NCBI GenBank assembly: GCA_002633005.1
Contig: NMRA01000128.1
Span: 731,482 to 795,481 of the forward strand
Source: Phoronis australis
Taxonomy: Eukaryota; Phoronida; Phoronidae
Direction: 5' to 3'
Length of the DNA stretch: 64,000 bases
The notes under the pieces are model-generated. The model did not search any database and had not been told where the DNA came from. It saw only the letters and a program-made list of their open reading frames with translations. Below, in pieces: positions 22,801 to 37,800 of the stretch. A program made the translations under genes and the position numbers. Each line of letters starts with the position of its first letter. Positions within the stretch are counted from its first letter, which is position 1.

Positions 22801-25800
22801 CTGGCTTGGTATTTCAGCCCTCAACCATAAAGCAGTGTCTGATTAACCAACACCAAGCCCAATACAGAACTTTAGAGGCAGTCAACACTATATGTATAAC
22901 TTCGTAAGACACTACAAAAGTTAAAATTATAATTAACAAAATCTGCAAAAAACTTTAAATAACAAACATTTCATGGAGTCACCTAGCTTGCTTAATTAAC
23001 TGACTAATCTACTTTGTCATTCTAACTTTAAACTTTTGCAAGTCAACCTATAAAAAAGCAATTTAATTTGCTTAATAAAGACAATTTTGATTTTGACTGA
23101 CATCTAGTGGCAAGTTAGAACTTTATGAGCTTATTAAACTTGACAACAGGTGTCACTAAAAACTAGGTCACATCAGAACTCATGTTAGTAGTACTTAATA
23201 TGTCTAATTGATAGTAAAATCGGCATTGGTATTATTAAAGGAACTTTTGATCTTTTGTTTGCTGCTCTGGGTCTGTCAAATGCTTTGGAGAAATTATGAG
23301 ATGCATTGGTAGGAAAGCTAAACTTTGAAGTGCCTAAGAAGTAGGTCACACCAGTGCAGTGTGCAGTTTTAAACCATATATAAATACCTCCAGCATAACC
23401 ATGCTTATGGGTAGACACAAAACAATGTCAATAACTGACATTCAACATTTGCGTGGAGTTTGGAATTTATAATGTGGAGAACACTGTGTACATGTATGTG
23501 CTTCAAGCACGCGGCTATTAAACATCACTGCAGAAACGAAATAGTTTAGTGCTGCGACGCCACGCCACTTGCATGACAAGGCTAAAAATCGTTCAGTCCG
23601 CCATTTTTTCACGGTGTTGTAAAGCTAACCAATGACTGCCGAGATTACATCGACCAATGCTAAAGCGCGTGCCATTGCGTGATACCTGCGTGCTGGCTGG
23701 GCTGAGCACGCAGGGAACCAGCGAGCTATGACCTCTGCAACTCGTGAAGCTTGCACGCGCGCACTTTAGCAAGATGAAATAGTTGCAATCCAAGTAGAGG
23801 CTGCGTGGTCACTGGTCGTCTGCGCTCTACACTACAGGGCTAAATAACAAGACCGCAGGACGGCACGGGGCTATTACTCAGCAATTCTATAAATTTAATT
23901 GTGAATAACTAATCTGAGGGCATGATAACTTTTGTTAGGATCATCCGCTGTTATGACATTTTTCCCGTCATGTGGCGACGTGACGATAACGCTCTTTGAA
24001 AAGTGCTGCGCGTTCCGAGTAGGCCTACGTCAACATGTGTGGTGTGGGTACTTAGATCACGAGGTAAGATTAACCGCCCAGGGCGCTTGCCTGTCGTAAT
24101 AAGCGCCCATGTTCGGTTAACCGCCCACCCTGGATTTTTTGAAGTTTCACGTTTAAGCGCCCATGTCTGGTTAACCGCCCACCCCCGATTTTTTGGGTTT
24201 GCCAATTTAACCGCCCAGGGCGTTAACCCGAACGTTTACGGTAGAATGTCAGGAAGTTGATCTTCACAGGCATGACCAAAAATGATATGGACAAGCAGTC
24301 TTGTTGAGATGCGTGAAGTGAGCTCTGGCTCCCCTTGTCACATGCCAGATGATCTAATGTTTTCCTAGTTGCATCTTGTTAACTTCATTGACTTCACTCA
24401 GGTGTTTATTGTTTAGACCACCTGCTTGCTGGTGGTGATATTATCATAATGATATGTTCATTGCAACTTTGTAGCCTTCTGCCTTGATGCTGCTTAACAT
24501 ACCTAGGTCAGACTTTTTGTCAATTCACCTATTTCTAGACTGTTTGACACTGAAGACAAACGTGATTTTCCAGTTTTATTTTATTTTTGATGAATTAAAC
24601 TTGTGAACGTCTATGCTCACTTGTACACCCAATCGACAGTTCTTGTCCCTTTAAAGCTACAGTAGCTACCTGTAACTGAAACCAGTCAGGCTCTTTCGTT
24701 TTAACTTAACTCTGGCGAGCGGAGCGTTAATGTACACTGCTAAGTGAATTGCACTGTGACGGTAGTCATCGGCATCAAAGTTAACGGTAGATGACACTGT
24801 CGTCATAGCAGTAATCATCAGGTAGCTCTAACGCATTCCGTGTGTGCCAGGATTTTTTTAATGTGACAATTTGAGAACATTTGCATGTGCTATTTGACAT
24901 AAAACGTTTTCTAATTCAAATTGGTGATTATTAGAACAAAGTATTAGCAGCTATTATAGACGACACTGCTCTTTAATTGTTGATAATAGCAGTGGCTCCT
25001 GGCGATAACTCCAATGAGACTGAAGTTCAGCATCCATGCCGCACTGCAGCATCGGTGCTCCACTGTTAAGTCTACCTTCTTACTACGAAGTTAACTGACC
25101 GCAACTCCCCAAAATGTCGATGTTAGTATGAAAGGGTCCGTGGACTTTCCATGTTCTGCTGTTTTATTGGTTTGTGAGTTGGCTAACCTACTATAAGCGT
25201 TTAGACTAATGCCAATACAAGTTCCTACCCATTACTTTTGAGAATTTTGAATTAAGCTCCTCTAAGCGCCCACTCGTAATCTGTAAAGTACACAGAAATC
25301 AGATAAAACCAAGGCCCTTTCAGTCTGGGCGGAGCGACAGCATAAACTTCGAAGTTAACTGAACTGTTCATATCGACTTCGGTACTTACCGGACATCGAA
25401 GTAAACGTTACGTGACGCTGTTCTCATCGAATTAATCGCAAGGTAACGCTGATGCATTGCGTGCACACCAAGATTTTTTTAATGTGACAGTTTGAGAACA
25501 TTTACATATGCTAATTGACATAAAATTTACTTCTTATTCGATAGGTGACTGAGCAAAATATAAGCAACTATTAGCGACGACACTGCCTTTTAATTTTTGA
25601 CGATAATGGTGGCCCCTAACAAGAACATCAGTGAGACCGAAGTTGACCGTTCATACTACACTGCAGCGTCGACGCTCTGCTGTAAACCATCTGTTTACTG
25701 CGAAGTTAACTGTGCTGTTAACTTCGATCCAGGACCGATGTTAACCTTTCATACTGATTGCAATTCCCCAAAACATCAAGCCATCGACATTAGTATGAAA

Positions 25801-28800
25801 GGGCTTGTAGAGTTACAGTGTAATTACTACCAGGAGTTACGGGCATGGCCATGGACATTGTCTATTGTTTAGCGTCTTTTGCAGTGCTTTAAAAGTGCCG
25901 CCTAGTTGAACTTGACACTTAACAGAACTACAGTTAGTCAGTCTCCCATTCTGCTTTACCACTAATTTCTTTTGCTATAAAAGAATAATTGTGTTCTTGC
26001 CAATCCCGGGCCTTGTTTACCTCCAGTGCCAAAGTGACTGGCATGCTAGAGCGACTTTGTGTGGCTGACTTATTTTTTCATGGATGGCATTTATTCTGTG
26101 AGTGCAAGGGAGCAAACTCATATTATCCGATAATCAAAATTCTCGTGAAGTGCAAGTATTTTGAGTCTTTATTTCATGCAAAAACTAATCATTGATTATA
26201 TAACCAACATAAGTCATGTAAATTTTGTCTTGTGAAAGTTGTACTTGATCATTCCCACAAATGCAACGGCTTGTGGTAGTTTTTTGACGGAAACTTTTTC
26301 ATTCACTTGAAATGAGAAATTTGAACTGCAAACAAAAGGAGTAATTTAGCAGTTGGCATTATGTAGCTTTGCATCTTCATCAATTTTGAAGACATTCATA
26401 AGTCGGATCAATCCTAGAATTTTGGAAGACATTTTTTATGTGTACTTTATCCTATTTCAAGAAGCATGTACTTGGGTACTGGGATTCACTTTGGGTTAGG
26501 GAGTGCTGATTCAAGTTTCAGATCAGCAACTGGCCCTCTGGCAAATTTTTTAACCTTGTGTTTGCAGACTTCTATTTTGAAGGTCATAGGTGGTCAGGTA
26601 GACTGTCCGACTCAGTTGCAGGTGAACACTTATTCCCATTTTCTTGAACTTTCCAATCTAAGTATGCTACCATTTCTAGGCTTTCCAATGTAAGCAACCA
26701 GATTGTTACCTCAATCGTTTACCAGTAAATACAGTTCACCCAGATCTGCCATTTGGATAAATATTAGGCTTTGAATTCTCAAACATTTTAGTGTTAAACT
26801 CTTGTGTTCTGGTTATTGTGCATCCTGTAATATTTAGATCTTCAGTTTAATGCCCTGAGTTTCAACCTCCACGAATATGTCTGTACTATTTTTCTCTCAA
26901 CTCAAAGAAGTAGAATTTGGTATAAGTCATCCATTTGTACCTACACTGTACTTGTAAAGACTAGTCATTACCATGGTGATAAAACTGAAGTCTTGTCTAA
27001 CTGATTAATATGCTGTCTTGGTTAGGGATTTCCAGTCGGAGCTGTTCACTGCAGTAAACTTGAATTCATTCATGAGTAGATGTGCAATATTTGCAATGCG
27101 CTTCTATTCTAAGTCTGTGTTCTTAGAGTTATTTGTAGGGTAACTGCTCTACAATTTCACTCAAAATTATTTTGTCAAAAGCTGGGCTTGTGCAAAATAA
27201 GCAGAATGGCTAGAAGTCTTTCAAAAACTAAATGCAAAATGAACAGGAAGTCATCAACCATTGTGTGGATTTAATAGAATGTCAATCCTTGGTGCTAATA
27301 TACGTGAAAGAGTATGTTTTAGAAAATGCATGGTAAGTTGAACATTACTACAAGCTAAAATCATATTGGAACTGCGGATACACACTGAAACTTAACAGAT
27401 GGATCAACTTGTAAAATGGTCCTTTGTGAATCCAGTTTATCCTAGCAGTGATGTTAACTCAAATGGTTTTTAACAGAGACCAACCTGAAATGTGATTAAC
27501 CTTCCATGAGATAATTGTGCACACTGCTGGACATTTTTATTGCAGGTAAATTCACAGGCAAGTACAGATATCAATTGATTTGAGAAATTTTAGAAATAAG
27601 CCAACATGTGTTCGTTTGTTACGGGTGAAATGATCAGAAAGTAAAAATTCCTTCATCGGATCATGTGTGAAATAACAGGACGGTAAAATATTTACATTGA
27701 ATTTGGTAAATAATTTTAGGTGTGCAAATTAATTTTCAGCAGAATATGTGAGATTGTAGAGCGGTTGACATAACCTTTAGAGAAAACAATTAACGACAAT
27801 ACTTCACTTATTTGCAGAAAAAGTATTGACAAAAACTGTCAGTTTTTCCATTTTCTAAGGCTGCATACCTTGCTGCAGGTGATTGAAACATTACCAAATG
27901 TTGTTTTTAAGATATCTATGCAGTACAAACCAAGCTTATGAAATTCATTTTTTTTTATCTAAATATTTTTGTTAGGAAATATGGCAACATAGAATTTCAG
28001 TTCTCAGTCGTGCCATTATGTGCTGAATAGGTGACGAATTACAGTATTTCTAGTCATTTTACTCGTCTTTAGTCGTGCGGAACATATTACTTGAGGTTGT
28101 CTTTGGTAATTAGGAAGCCAAGAAAACGAGGAAAAGAGATGTTTTGTTTCAGATTTGTCCTCCAAGTACTTCTCTGTGTGAGAATGGTCTGCTTATAGGT
28201 CATGTGTGGCATGTGAACATTCGCAAATGTAAGGTGAACGCGTTTTATCTTTCAGACACCCCTCCAGCTGATCAGCAAGAATTGTTCATTAAAAAGTTGC
28301 GCCAGTGTTGCGTCGTGTTCGACTTCATGGATCCCGTGAGCGATCTGAAGAGTAAGGAAGTAAAACGAGCGTGCTTGAACGAGCTTGTGGATTACATCAC
28401 TACAGGCAAGGAAGTACTGACGGAGTCCATATACCCAGAAGTCATCAAGTTGGTGAGTGAAAATATTCGGATATATGATTAAAATCTAGTTTGTAGCTAC
28501 TAGTGTCAGCGAAAAACACTTTTCTTTCAAAAACCTCCTGCACCAAATCATTAGTGTCTTGTGACAATGTAATCACATGCAGTGGGTTAATTGTGAGGTG
28601 GTGAGTTGGGAGCGGGGAATGATGTTCTGTGGAGTTGCAGGGAGAGCAGCCTGTCCCATGACTATAATAGTATTATACACCATTGGTGGCACTATTTTAT
28701 CTACTTGAAAGCCACATTTTTGAGAAATTAATGGTTGTGACATCAGCACTATTTCGGGTGGAAATAATTACTGAAATTATCTTTTTTCATGTTTCTGATG

Positions 28801-31800
28801 TATGTATCCAGAGTTTTGTATAGTTGCTCATGGTCTTGCTGCATGCAGTTGCTGTCCGATACAACAACACGGACATGGCAAAGTACTAATGATTTTGTAA
28901 TCTAGGATTGAAACTAAGTTTGTGTTTGATTGCCTTCTGTCTTTACTAGAAACTGGAAACTTCAGTTGGGGGGACTTAGAAAAGCTGCTATTCTATCTGT
29001 ATTCAATTAATGACATGTGGTGTGAGCACTTGGCTGAGTAGTATGCATAAGAGTATTTTTTGCTGTTCCACCTTTGTCAACAATTGCTCTAGTTAGAGGA
29101 AGTTCTGGCCTGTTTGGAGGCTGGAATCCTGCAGGTTTTTACTGTTATCAGAACTCGTGTTAGTTGAGCGGGATTTTTATCAGTCAAGCGTCGGTACTAT
29201 CCTGCTACGTTTAGGTGTATTTTGCGAAGTCGTCGCTAGAGGTTGCACCCACCTTCTACCATTATTGATTGAGCATGAATCAAGTATGCCATCTAACGTT
29301 TACTGAAATAACTTTTTGAAGATGAAACTTAGACCAAGGAGTGTACGAGTATAGGAGAGTTCACTCCGCCATTTTACCATTCGCCGCAATGGTTACCGGT
29401 CGAAACACTAGCGCTCCAAGCGGTGAATAATCAATACTTACTTAGGAGCGCAGTCCGAACAATGTAAACACTGATGAATTCATACTTTAATGACGTTCAA
29501 CGTGCAATAAAATTACTGTGTGATTGAAAATGGTTAGAATACGTAAACTAACATCCACTTATAATCGAATGAGAATGAAAATGTGTATTTTAATCAATAT
29601 TAAAGTGTATTTGTTTTTATTCTTTTGAAGCTCCCTTCAAAATCTATCACGGTTTTGTTTCATGTTTGAGTTCTTAACAAGGCAAATTATCTTTCCTTAT
29701 AACAGTTCATACCTCCATGGACAATAAAATTTGAATGATTGCTCCTGGGGGTTCAGAGGGTAATTCCCCACAGGTGACAGCTAAGGGGGTACAAGGCAAA
29801 AACCATGTGGGCGCCAAATGGGTGTTGACCATCTCCCAGGGGGGTTACATGGGAGGAGTGCTAAACAGGTAAAAACCAATGGGGTATGCCACATGGGTGT
29901 TGAGCCATTCCCATTGTCATAAATTTTGGTTGCTCCCCTGACCATTGACAAACATGTTGCTCCCAGCTCACTGCTGGTTTCACCTCCACCCAATTTCGCA
30001 TGTGTTCCTTATTCAATGCACCAGGATACTAACAATGTGAATAATTGTTTGGTGTAGTGGGTGTTACACATGTAAGAAGAAGAAAGCAATTCATCACTAC
30101 CACAAAATCGTAATATAATTTTAGAACATCCCATTATTTCTTAGACATTCCAGCATAGGGTAAACTCGATTGCACTCTCCCACGCGCGCACCCAGGGGGC
30201 TCGGGGGGCTTGAACGAGACAAAAAGTCCGAGAAAATGGGACAAAAGTCCACTAAAGAAACGGAAACGCGCAATTCACAGTGGTGGTCCCCGTTTTTTTT
30301 TTTTTAGTCCGCCCACTCACTTGTTAGCAAAAGGTCTACATCGTCGGGAATTCGAGCCCCCCCCACATTGAGTATATCCCCACCATAACCAGTCCAAGCT
30401 CAAAATGTCATGACAAAAAAGTTAAGAGGTGCTAAACAGCAATCAAAATATTCACTAGCCACACAACTTCATACAAAACTGAATTAAAAAGACTTTTAAT
30501 GGATGATAAAACTAAAATTTTTATTTTCTATACCCACTGTTCATATTATCAATAACAGTAAATATTTCAGGTAAGCTAAAGCTAGACCACAAGATCATAT
30601 TTGTTACTTAGCCACAACTGGAGCTTAAATTAATCACAATCTCCAAAAACGTACAAAATAGGCAACACATACACCAATACAACAAGAAAATCTAACCAAC
30701 CTTCTCACTCTCTATTCACTAGAAAACAACAGCTCTTTTTGCCAACGAAATGCGTTGAAGCTGATAACTAATTTACTCACAGAGGTGTTTCAGTGTCATT
30801 GAGAAGCAAAATGATATGGATAGCTTGGGTTTAACAAAATGTCAGCCCACCATTCAGACTCTAAAAGACCCATCAGTTTCACTTTGGCTCTCTTCAAATC
30901 ACAGGCTAACCATTCATAAAATGTTTCAATCTGATCAACCTTAGTAAAATACGAAAACCAGATTTTGACTAATTGTCCTTTCTACACGTGATGTTCCAGT
31001 ACTTGCTTTGTGAGACGATAATCAGAAATGCAAAAAGCCTATTCCACAGCTGTAACATAATTTCCGTAGAACTTTTTGACGTCTTCATTTTTGGTGGACT
31101 GGGGACATCAAATACTGCTCGGGCACTGCATTCAATACCAGCTTGTTCTTCATTCATCAACATGGACTCCTCGAAGTGATGAGAGCATAAGTTGCAGTTC
31201 TTGGACAAGTAGGATGCACTCTATTCATAAGGTCGGCTCCCAGTGCTTGCACCTGAACAGAAATCAATGAGAGACTCAGGAACAAACCTCATACTCACCA
31301 GGTTCACAGAGACTGGTAGCCTACACTAAACTACACTACAGAAGTCCTGTCGTACTGTGATTGTGATAGAGACAAAAGCGTCTTGGTGTCAACTAAAAAA
31401 ACTAGGACTCAAATGTCGATCCACGGATATTTTAAGGGCTGCACAACTTTTCACCGAGACCCACAGATTCTCTGACTTGACTAATGAAAGACTTAAAAGG
31501 CCCTGTGGCCTGTGGCTGTGATTGTGCCATGGCCGTGTCACCACGATTCATATTCACCCATGGCCATGGGAATGTTTTCCTAAAATTATCCCTGCGATCG
31601 TTAGAGTGACATTTTGATTTGGAATACATGGACTGCAAGTATCCAAAAAGCTGACGATCACATCGTACGTTAATCATAGTCCTCTTCCGCCGGCTGCCCA
31701 GTAGGTCTAGCCTACACTGCAGACAACAGACAGTGCCGGGCACCGGGACTGCGATCGACTTGTCTAACAACCGTGAACAGAACACACAAAATGAAAGACA

Positions 31801-34800
31801 ATGTATCATATTATTGAATAACAGATAATCCTTACCTTTCTGGATCCTTAGGAAACCTACAAAATGACACGTGTGGGGTTTTCGTGGATCAGTTCATGCA
31901 ATTTATCGCACTGCAAAATGCGTCAGTCCCCATTGTTTTGGCGCTTCCTGGTTGACCGTAGCTTGTTCACCACTTGGCGGCGCTAGTAGTAGCGGTAACA
32001 GCGAACTCACAAGTGAACTCTCCTATACTACTACACTCCTTGCTTAGACGCTATGTACCTAGGCATCAAAAGCCTGTTCGCCACCAAGTAGAGATATCTT
32101 GTATGCAGAACTGGAAAAGTGAGCATGTAGCCTCATGGCCAGGAGGTTGGGCAAGCTTTGTTCTTTTTTGAAGCAATGAACATTGTCCTTTCTTGGTAAT
32201 GACTGCAGTGCTGTCTAAACTACTTATCATATTATTCTGATGTTCGAGGACTTACTGTTGGAATACAGCAAACCCTAATTAACACATATGAACTGAGTAA
32301 TTGTTGACACAAACCCACTCAACATATTGTTGTCTGCTCACTTCTTCAACGTTTAACACTTAAAGTTATCACAACTAGTGTTTAATCTGAATGCCATGGA
32401 AAACTGAAAAACATACATAGTAATATCTGCTTTATTGGCCTTTTATACAAACTAATTGACATTTTTATTGCACTGGAGATGCTTATCGTTTGGTAAATGG
32501 TCGCCAGTTCTACTGTGTAAGCGATGTTCGTAATAAGTGGCAGAATAGATTGGTTTGTAGAGGTATCTGGTGCTTTCCTCTACAGCCGACTCTGATATGC
32601 GATACACTCAATTGCAGTTGAGCATTCCTGGCCATTTTTTATTCTATGTCATTATCATTCATCAATACAGTTGGCTTTTGGGTATTGTGTTTGTTTGAGT
32701 ATGCAAGACTAAAGTTAGAGTAGGTCAAGGTGCTGGCTCACAAACTGTGTCTGCCTGATTATTATGCCACTGCTAATTCATGCATGCTGCTGGCTATTAC
32801 TGCTCCCACACTTATTTCCTTATGTCAAAGTCAGGCACAGTTTCCTTTAGAAGGTGTTCACGTCAGGCAGTCTACATGGCCAGATGGCAAACCGCAGTTG
32901 ACTGTGGCCCATTTGATGTCTGGCCAGACCGTATTAAAAACGTTTTTTTCACAAGCAGGTGCAATTTGGTCATTTATCACACTGGTCATTGAAATTCAAT
33001 GTTTCATCTTTTTAATACTTTATCAAAATATATGGCTATATGCATACTTCATGAAGTCATTGACAATGTATTTGCTCTGTATAAGGACTCTGTCTCTGCT
33101 TTTTGATCGCCTTGCAATTTTGTCAAGTTTGGCAAACCTTCATGTATTTCACAAACCCTCTTGTTCTCCACAAACCCTGTTGTGTTAAGTGCTTTGACAG
33201 CTAATTCATTATCTCTAACCTGACTAACTCCTTGCTGACCAGTTGGCTGACCATTGGCTTCAACCTTACAAAATGGCTGCTGTACAGGTGAATTATGGTG
33301 TAACATTGATTGCAGTGCTGTAAATTGTGTGATTCGTAAAAGCCAACAAGAAAGGAAGGAGAGGGAAAATGAATCTTTAACTAACTGTGTTTGTACAAAC
33401 TAATCTGTTTACAAAATGGCAAGGCATAAAATGGGCTGGTGACGTCAGATGACACTAGCAAATGATGGTTGACGGTAGCTGACACTGTCAAATCAAGTTC
33501 ATTATTGTGTAAATGCAGTCATGTATTTTTATGCTGTGGCATTTACACTAGGCTTTCCAGGTAGCAGTCTCTTCTGTTGCTTATATATGTGTCTAATGCA
33601 GAAGAGAATCTGTACTGACATTACTTACTCTAGTTGAACTCACTGTGACATCACAACTCCATTTGCCATGTATGTCAATGACCTTAATTGTTTATGCAGC
33701 ATGGTTAGGGTGATGGTTACTTATGGTACATGAGCTTCAAATGCAAACCTTCAAGGGAGGTCTTGTGCTGACTGACAGAACAAGGTATAGTTAAGTCTAA
33801 GCTACAGGACCTGTGTATTTCAAAGTACTTCTCTCAGTTAAGTCAAACAAAAGCGTATAGTAGGGCAATGGTTATCACTGACTAAAAAAACTAGCTGCCT
33901 AAATCAATTTCAGCCACAATGTCTAGGGTTTTTTTGTTGAAAAGTTACACAAAGTCATGTAAGCAAGGATAGGCAAAGTTTGAAATGCTGTGATTTGCCA
34001 AGTGATGCGTGAAGAACAAATCTTGTATAATTTTTGCTCATCTTAAGTGGATTTTCTCTTGAAAATAATGAGCAACTAAAAAAAAACAAAAAACATGGCG
34101 CTATCAACTCGGTTTTCAAAAAACAAGTCTGAACCTACAACGTTTTTTTGGCCTTACCTTAAATGTTAATTTGACATACAGTGATAGAAGTGTGTAACCT
34201 GTTTGTCCATTTATACTCAGTCTGTGGTATAAATTCAAAATCTATGTATACCAATCCAGGTGGATTGTTTTAAGCCATGAAGTTTATTATCTAGTTTGGA
34301 CTTAGCCATCCCAATTGGGGACAGTTAATCTAGCATGGTTGACCTCGAACTTGTTCTCTTTAGCAGACCTATGTTAAATCAACCTCATGGTTCAAGAAAA
34401 ATTTTTGTCCGACACTGGTAAACTCTGTATCTCCAGGCCTTTATGCAGCCTATGTCCTGGATGCCCTAGTACTAATCTGGAGGCCCTGGCAAGGACACCC
34501 ATCATTTGGACTGATGTTAACAACGGAAGATTACGACTTTTGGACGGATTCGACTACCGGTGTGCCCCCTAGTGGCAATTTTAATTTTTTTACGCTTACC
34601 TTTGTATCTTCACAAGTCCTTATTGGATTTTCATGAAATTTGGTGTGTAGGCACCTGTTAGTGAGGTGACGCTATCCTCCCATTTTCAGATGGATTGGAC
34701 ATAGTTTGCGCCACCTAGTGGCCATTTTTAGTGTTTTCGAGTCTGTTTTTGTGCGTCCACCCCTCTATCAACCAAACCGCTCAAAGGATGATTGTGAAAA

Positions 34801-37800
34801 TTGGCGTGTATGTGCTTACTATAAGGAAGACAGCTGACAATGATTTTCAGATGATTTGGACTACTGTGGCGCCTCCTAGTGGTAGTTTTTTTTTTTTTTG
34901 CGCCCATGGCTGTATCTCCCAAACCGTTTGCAGGATCTTTACTAAATTTAGCAAGTGTATTTATGTGATGTTGACAACGGACGATGACGACTTTAGGATG
35001 ATTCTGACTACCGGTATTCCTCTAGTGGCAATTTTAGTATTTGCCTCTAGTGGCAATTTTAGTATTTTACATTGACCTCTGTATTTTCTTCAGGTGTGTA
35101 CTTTGTGTTACTTCGTGACTATGAAGGAAAAGTTCCAAGTAGAAATTTGTTTCTGGCATTCTAATGCTGTGCTAATCTCGTATGTTGGTAAATTTGTTTT
35201 TAATTCTATGTTTCTGTGGTGCTTTAAGCAACTGGTGTATAGGATGTGCTTGTATTATGAAGATTACTCACATTTTGCCCCTAGCCTATTGAGGAGACAA
35301 GGACCATGCCTTTCCATTTTGCAAAGTACAACATACTACATATATGCCCTCTACTGGCCACTTTATGGTACCAATAAACAACCCTAGAAGGATACCGTAT
35401 GCGGTGCAATTGTGGGCGCATTTCAACGCTCTGCGTTGCTCTTGTTCTCGTGTTGCGGAGTACGATCTAGCGCAGATTTGGACTTAATATATAGTTAATC
35501 CCGACTCCACAGGAACTTAAAAGTCTTAGGTACGCTATTTTGAAAACTTAATGAGGACTTCAGGTAATTTGTTGAGTCAAAACTATAATTTTACTTAAGA
35601 ATTCAATTTGACCTATCGGCGATAGCGAGGCAGCGATGTATCAGTCGGTGAGTTTTTGGCACTGGATTTTTCTGAAAAATGCTCGTAATTTAACAACAAA
35701 ATTTGATGGCAATGCACTGCAATTTTGTAGAAACTCTGTCATAGGTTACGGATGCGTCGCAGAGCATAAATTTGATGATTTCTAGCTTACGATTTCACCT
35801 GTTTCGGAGACCGGGTTTCAACCACTGTTATTAGTTTGGGCTATAATAAGTGCCCCCCTTCCTGAAGCGAATTTTTCATTGTGCCCAGAGCGCTTATTAG
35901 GACGAATACGGTACCTGCGTAAGTACTCGGAAACTCGCTATTCTCCATTACCGGTATTCTTATTTGTATGCGAATGCTCGGAATCGTGCTTTTCTCCTGT
36001 GCGGCAATTTTAGCTGCTAGATACGCCACGGCAAACATCAAACACATTGCAAGCCACATTTCCTGTGGAGTTTAAAAGGTGGGCTGAAAATTTACGTGCT
36101 TCTTGATCTCTTTGTGGAGGTCTCTGGAGGGTTGTCCGGGATCAGGAGGGATAGTGTGATGTATGCCCAATGGGTGAAAAGTCTACTACAGGTAATTTAT
36201 TGTAGGTTTTCAGTGTTTTAAGAGTCTTAAACCGCTGCCGGTGAACTATCACATTTGCCTCCGGGAGTGATTTGCCAACGGGTTTACTGACAGAGTTTTT
36301 ACAAACTCTTTACCAGTTTAATTCAGTTGCTAAATGCTCTTCAAAAACGCAAGAGCAGTAGTTACCAAAGCCGATGACAGGAGTGACCTAGAAAAGTGGG
36401 TTTCTTTAATGGGATCTGAGTAAATGCGAATGCTCAGTTAACAAATTTAAAAGGGGATTTAGGTAAACAGTTAAAGGAGAATGCCACCCAAAAAACAACC
36501 TATTTTGTATCAATTTCGATCGAGTAGTTCCACTCAATAACAGGTTCAGTTGTTTTACCTGATGGCAGACGGAGGTGTTGAAATTAACCAATGACGTAAT
36601 CGGTTCGAACGCAGTCTGTTCAGCCGTTCACAACACGCTTACTGGTGTCAACTTATTGCTTGAATTCAACGTTTTACGACCATAAATCATCAAAATTGGA
36701 TGTAAAACCCTTACAAATACATCGAGTTCTTGAACAAATGTGTTGTTTTATTTTACCGTTATGGATTTATAAATATTTGAACATACGGTAGCCTACAGAG
36801 TTCAGTAGGCCAATTTACCATGGTCGGTCGCCAGAGTATGGGTCTGTTTGGTGATAAATTCGAATCATTCTTCTGTGAAATACAGACAGGAGAAAATATC
36901 TGTGTATTGTAATTTTAGACTTGCGATTTTGTTCAGTTCTATACACACAAAATGCTTGTTATCCCAGCCAGTGGCTCGGAACCAGATCAGGCTCGTCTCA
37001 GCCGCCAGCAGGATTGGATATCAACGAACATAAACCATCTTAAGTTGGAAGCTAAACCTCTAGTCACGAAACGACTATAATAGTAAGCCAAAGAAATAAT
37101 GTGCACATAATTATTTTGGTGAATTAGCCACGAGACTGAAAAGAAAATCTACATACTTGTCGGGGGCCTGAGAAGTCGCTGAGGTTCCCCTTCCACAGAA
37201 CCGTCAGGGCAAAGGTTGTACAATAACAATGATTTGAGTTATGTATTTGTATATCTAGATAAAGATTCCTCAAACATGTGACCATAGCATATTTATTAGA
37301 TCGAGTTATTGTTTCACAACAACTTTCTGTCAGCAAACACTGAATTAGCATGCGCTCACACGGCTCGGTGCCCGGTCAATTAACTTTGTTGCATCTAAAT
37401 CCAGTTATGTACTTTATTGATTTAACTCTGGTCTGAGCGGATCGTCTACGAAAAGAGTGCAGTTAACTGGACGGTTCATACTGGCTTCGGTAGTTAATGA
37501 ACATCGAAGTAAACAGTAGCTGTCATCGTCAAAGTTATCGCAAGGTAGTGCTGCACGCTAAGATTTTTTGCAATGTTACAATTTGGAAACATTTACATGT
37601 GCTAAATGACATTAAACTTATTTTTGAATCGATTGGTAATTATTAAGCCAAAATATAAGCAGCTATTAGAGATAGCACTACCTTGTAACTGTTGACGATA
37701 ACAGTGGCACCTGGTGATAACTTTGATTGGACCAAAGTTAAGCGTTCATACTGCACCGCAGCGTCGACGCTGCGCTATTAAATCCACCTGTTAACTGCGG

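Noticed and set aside
31432-31809. 125-codon minus-strand ORF in B56 intron 2
   Set aside because: No recognisable family, no convincing splice sites; compatible with chance.
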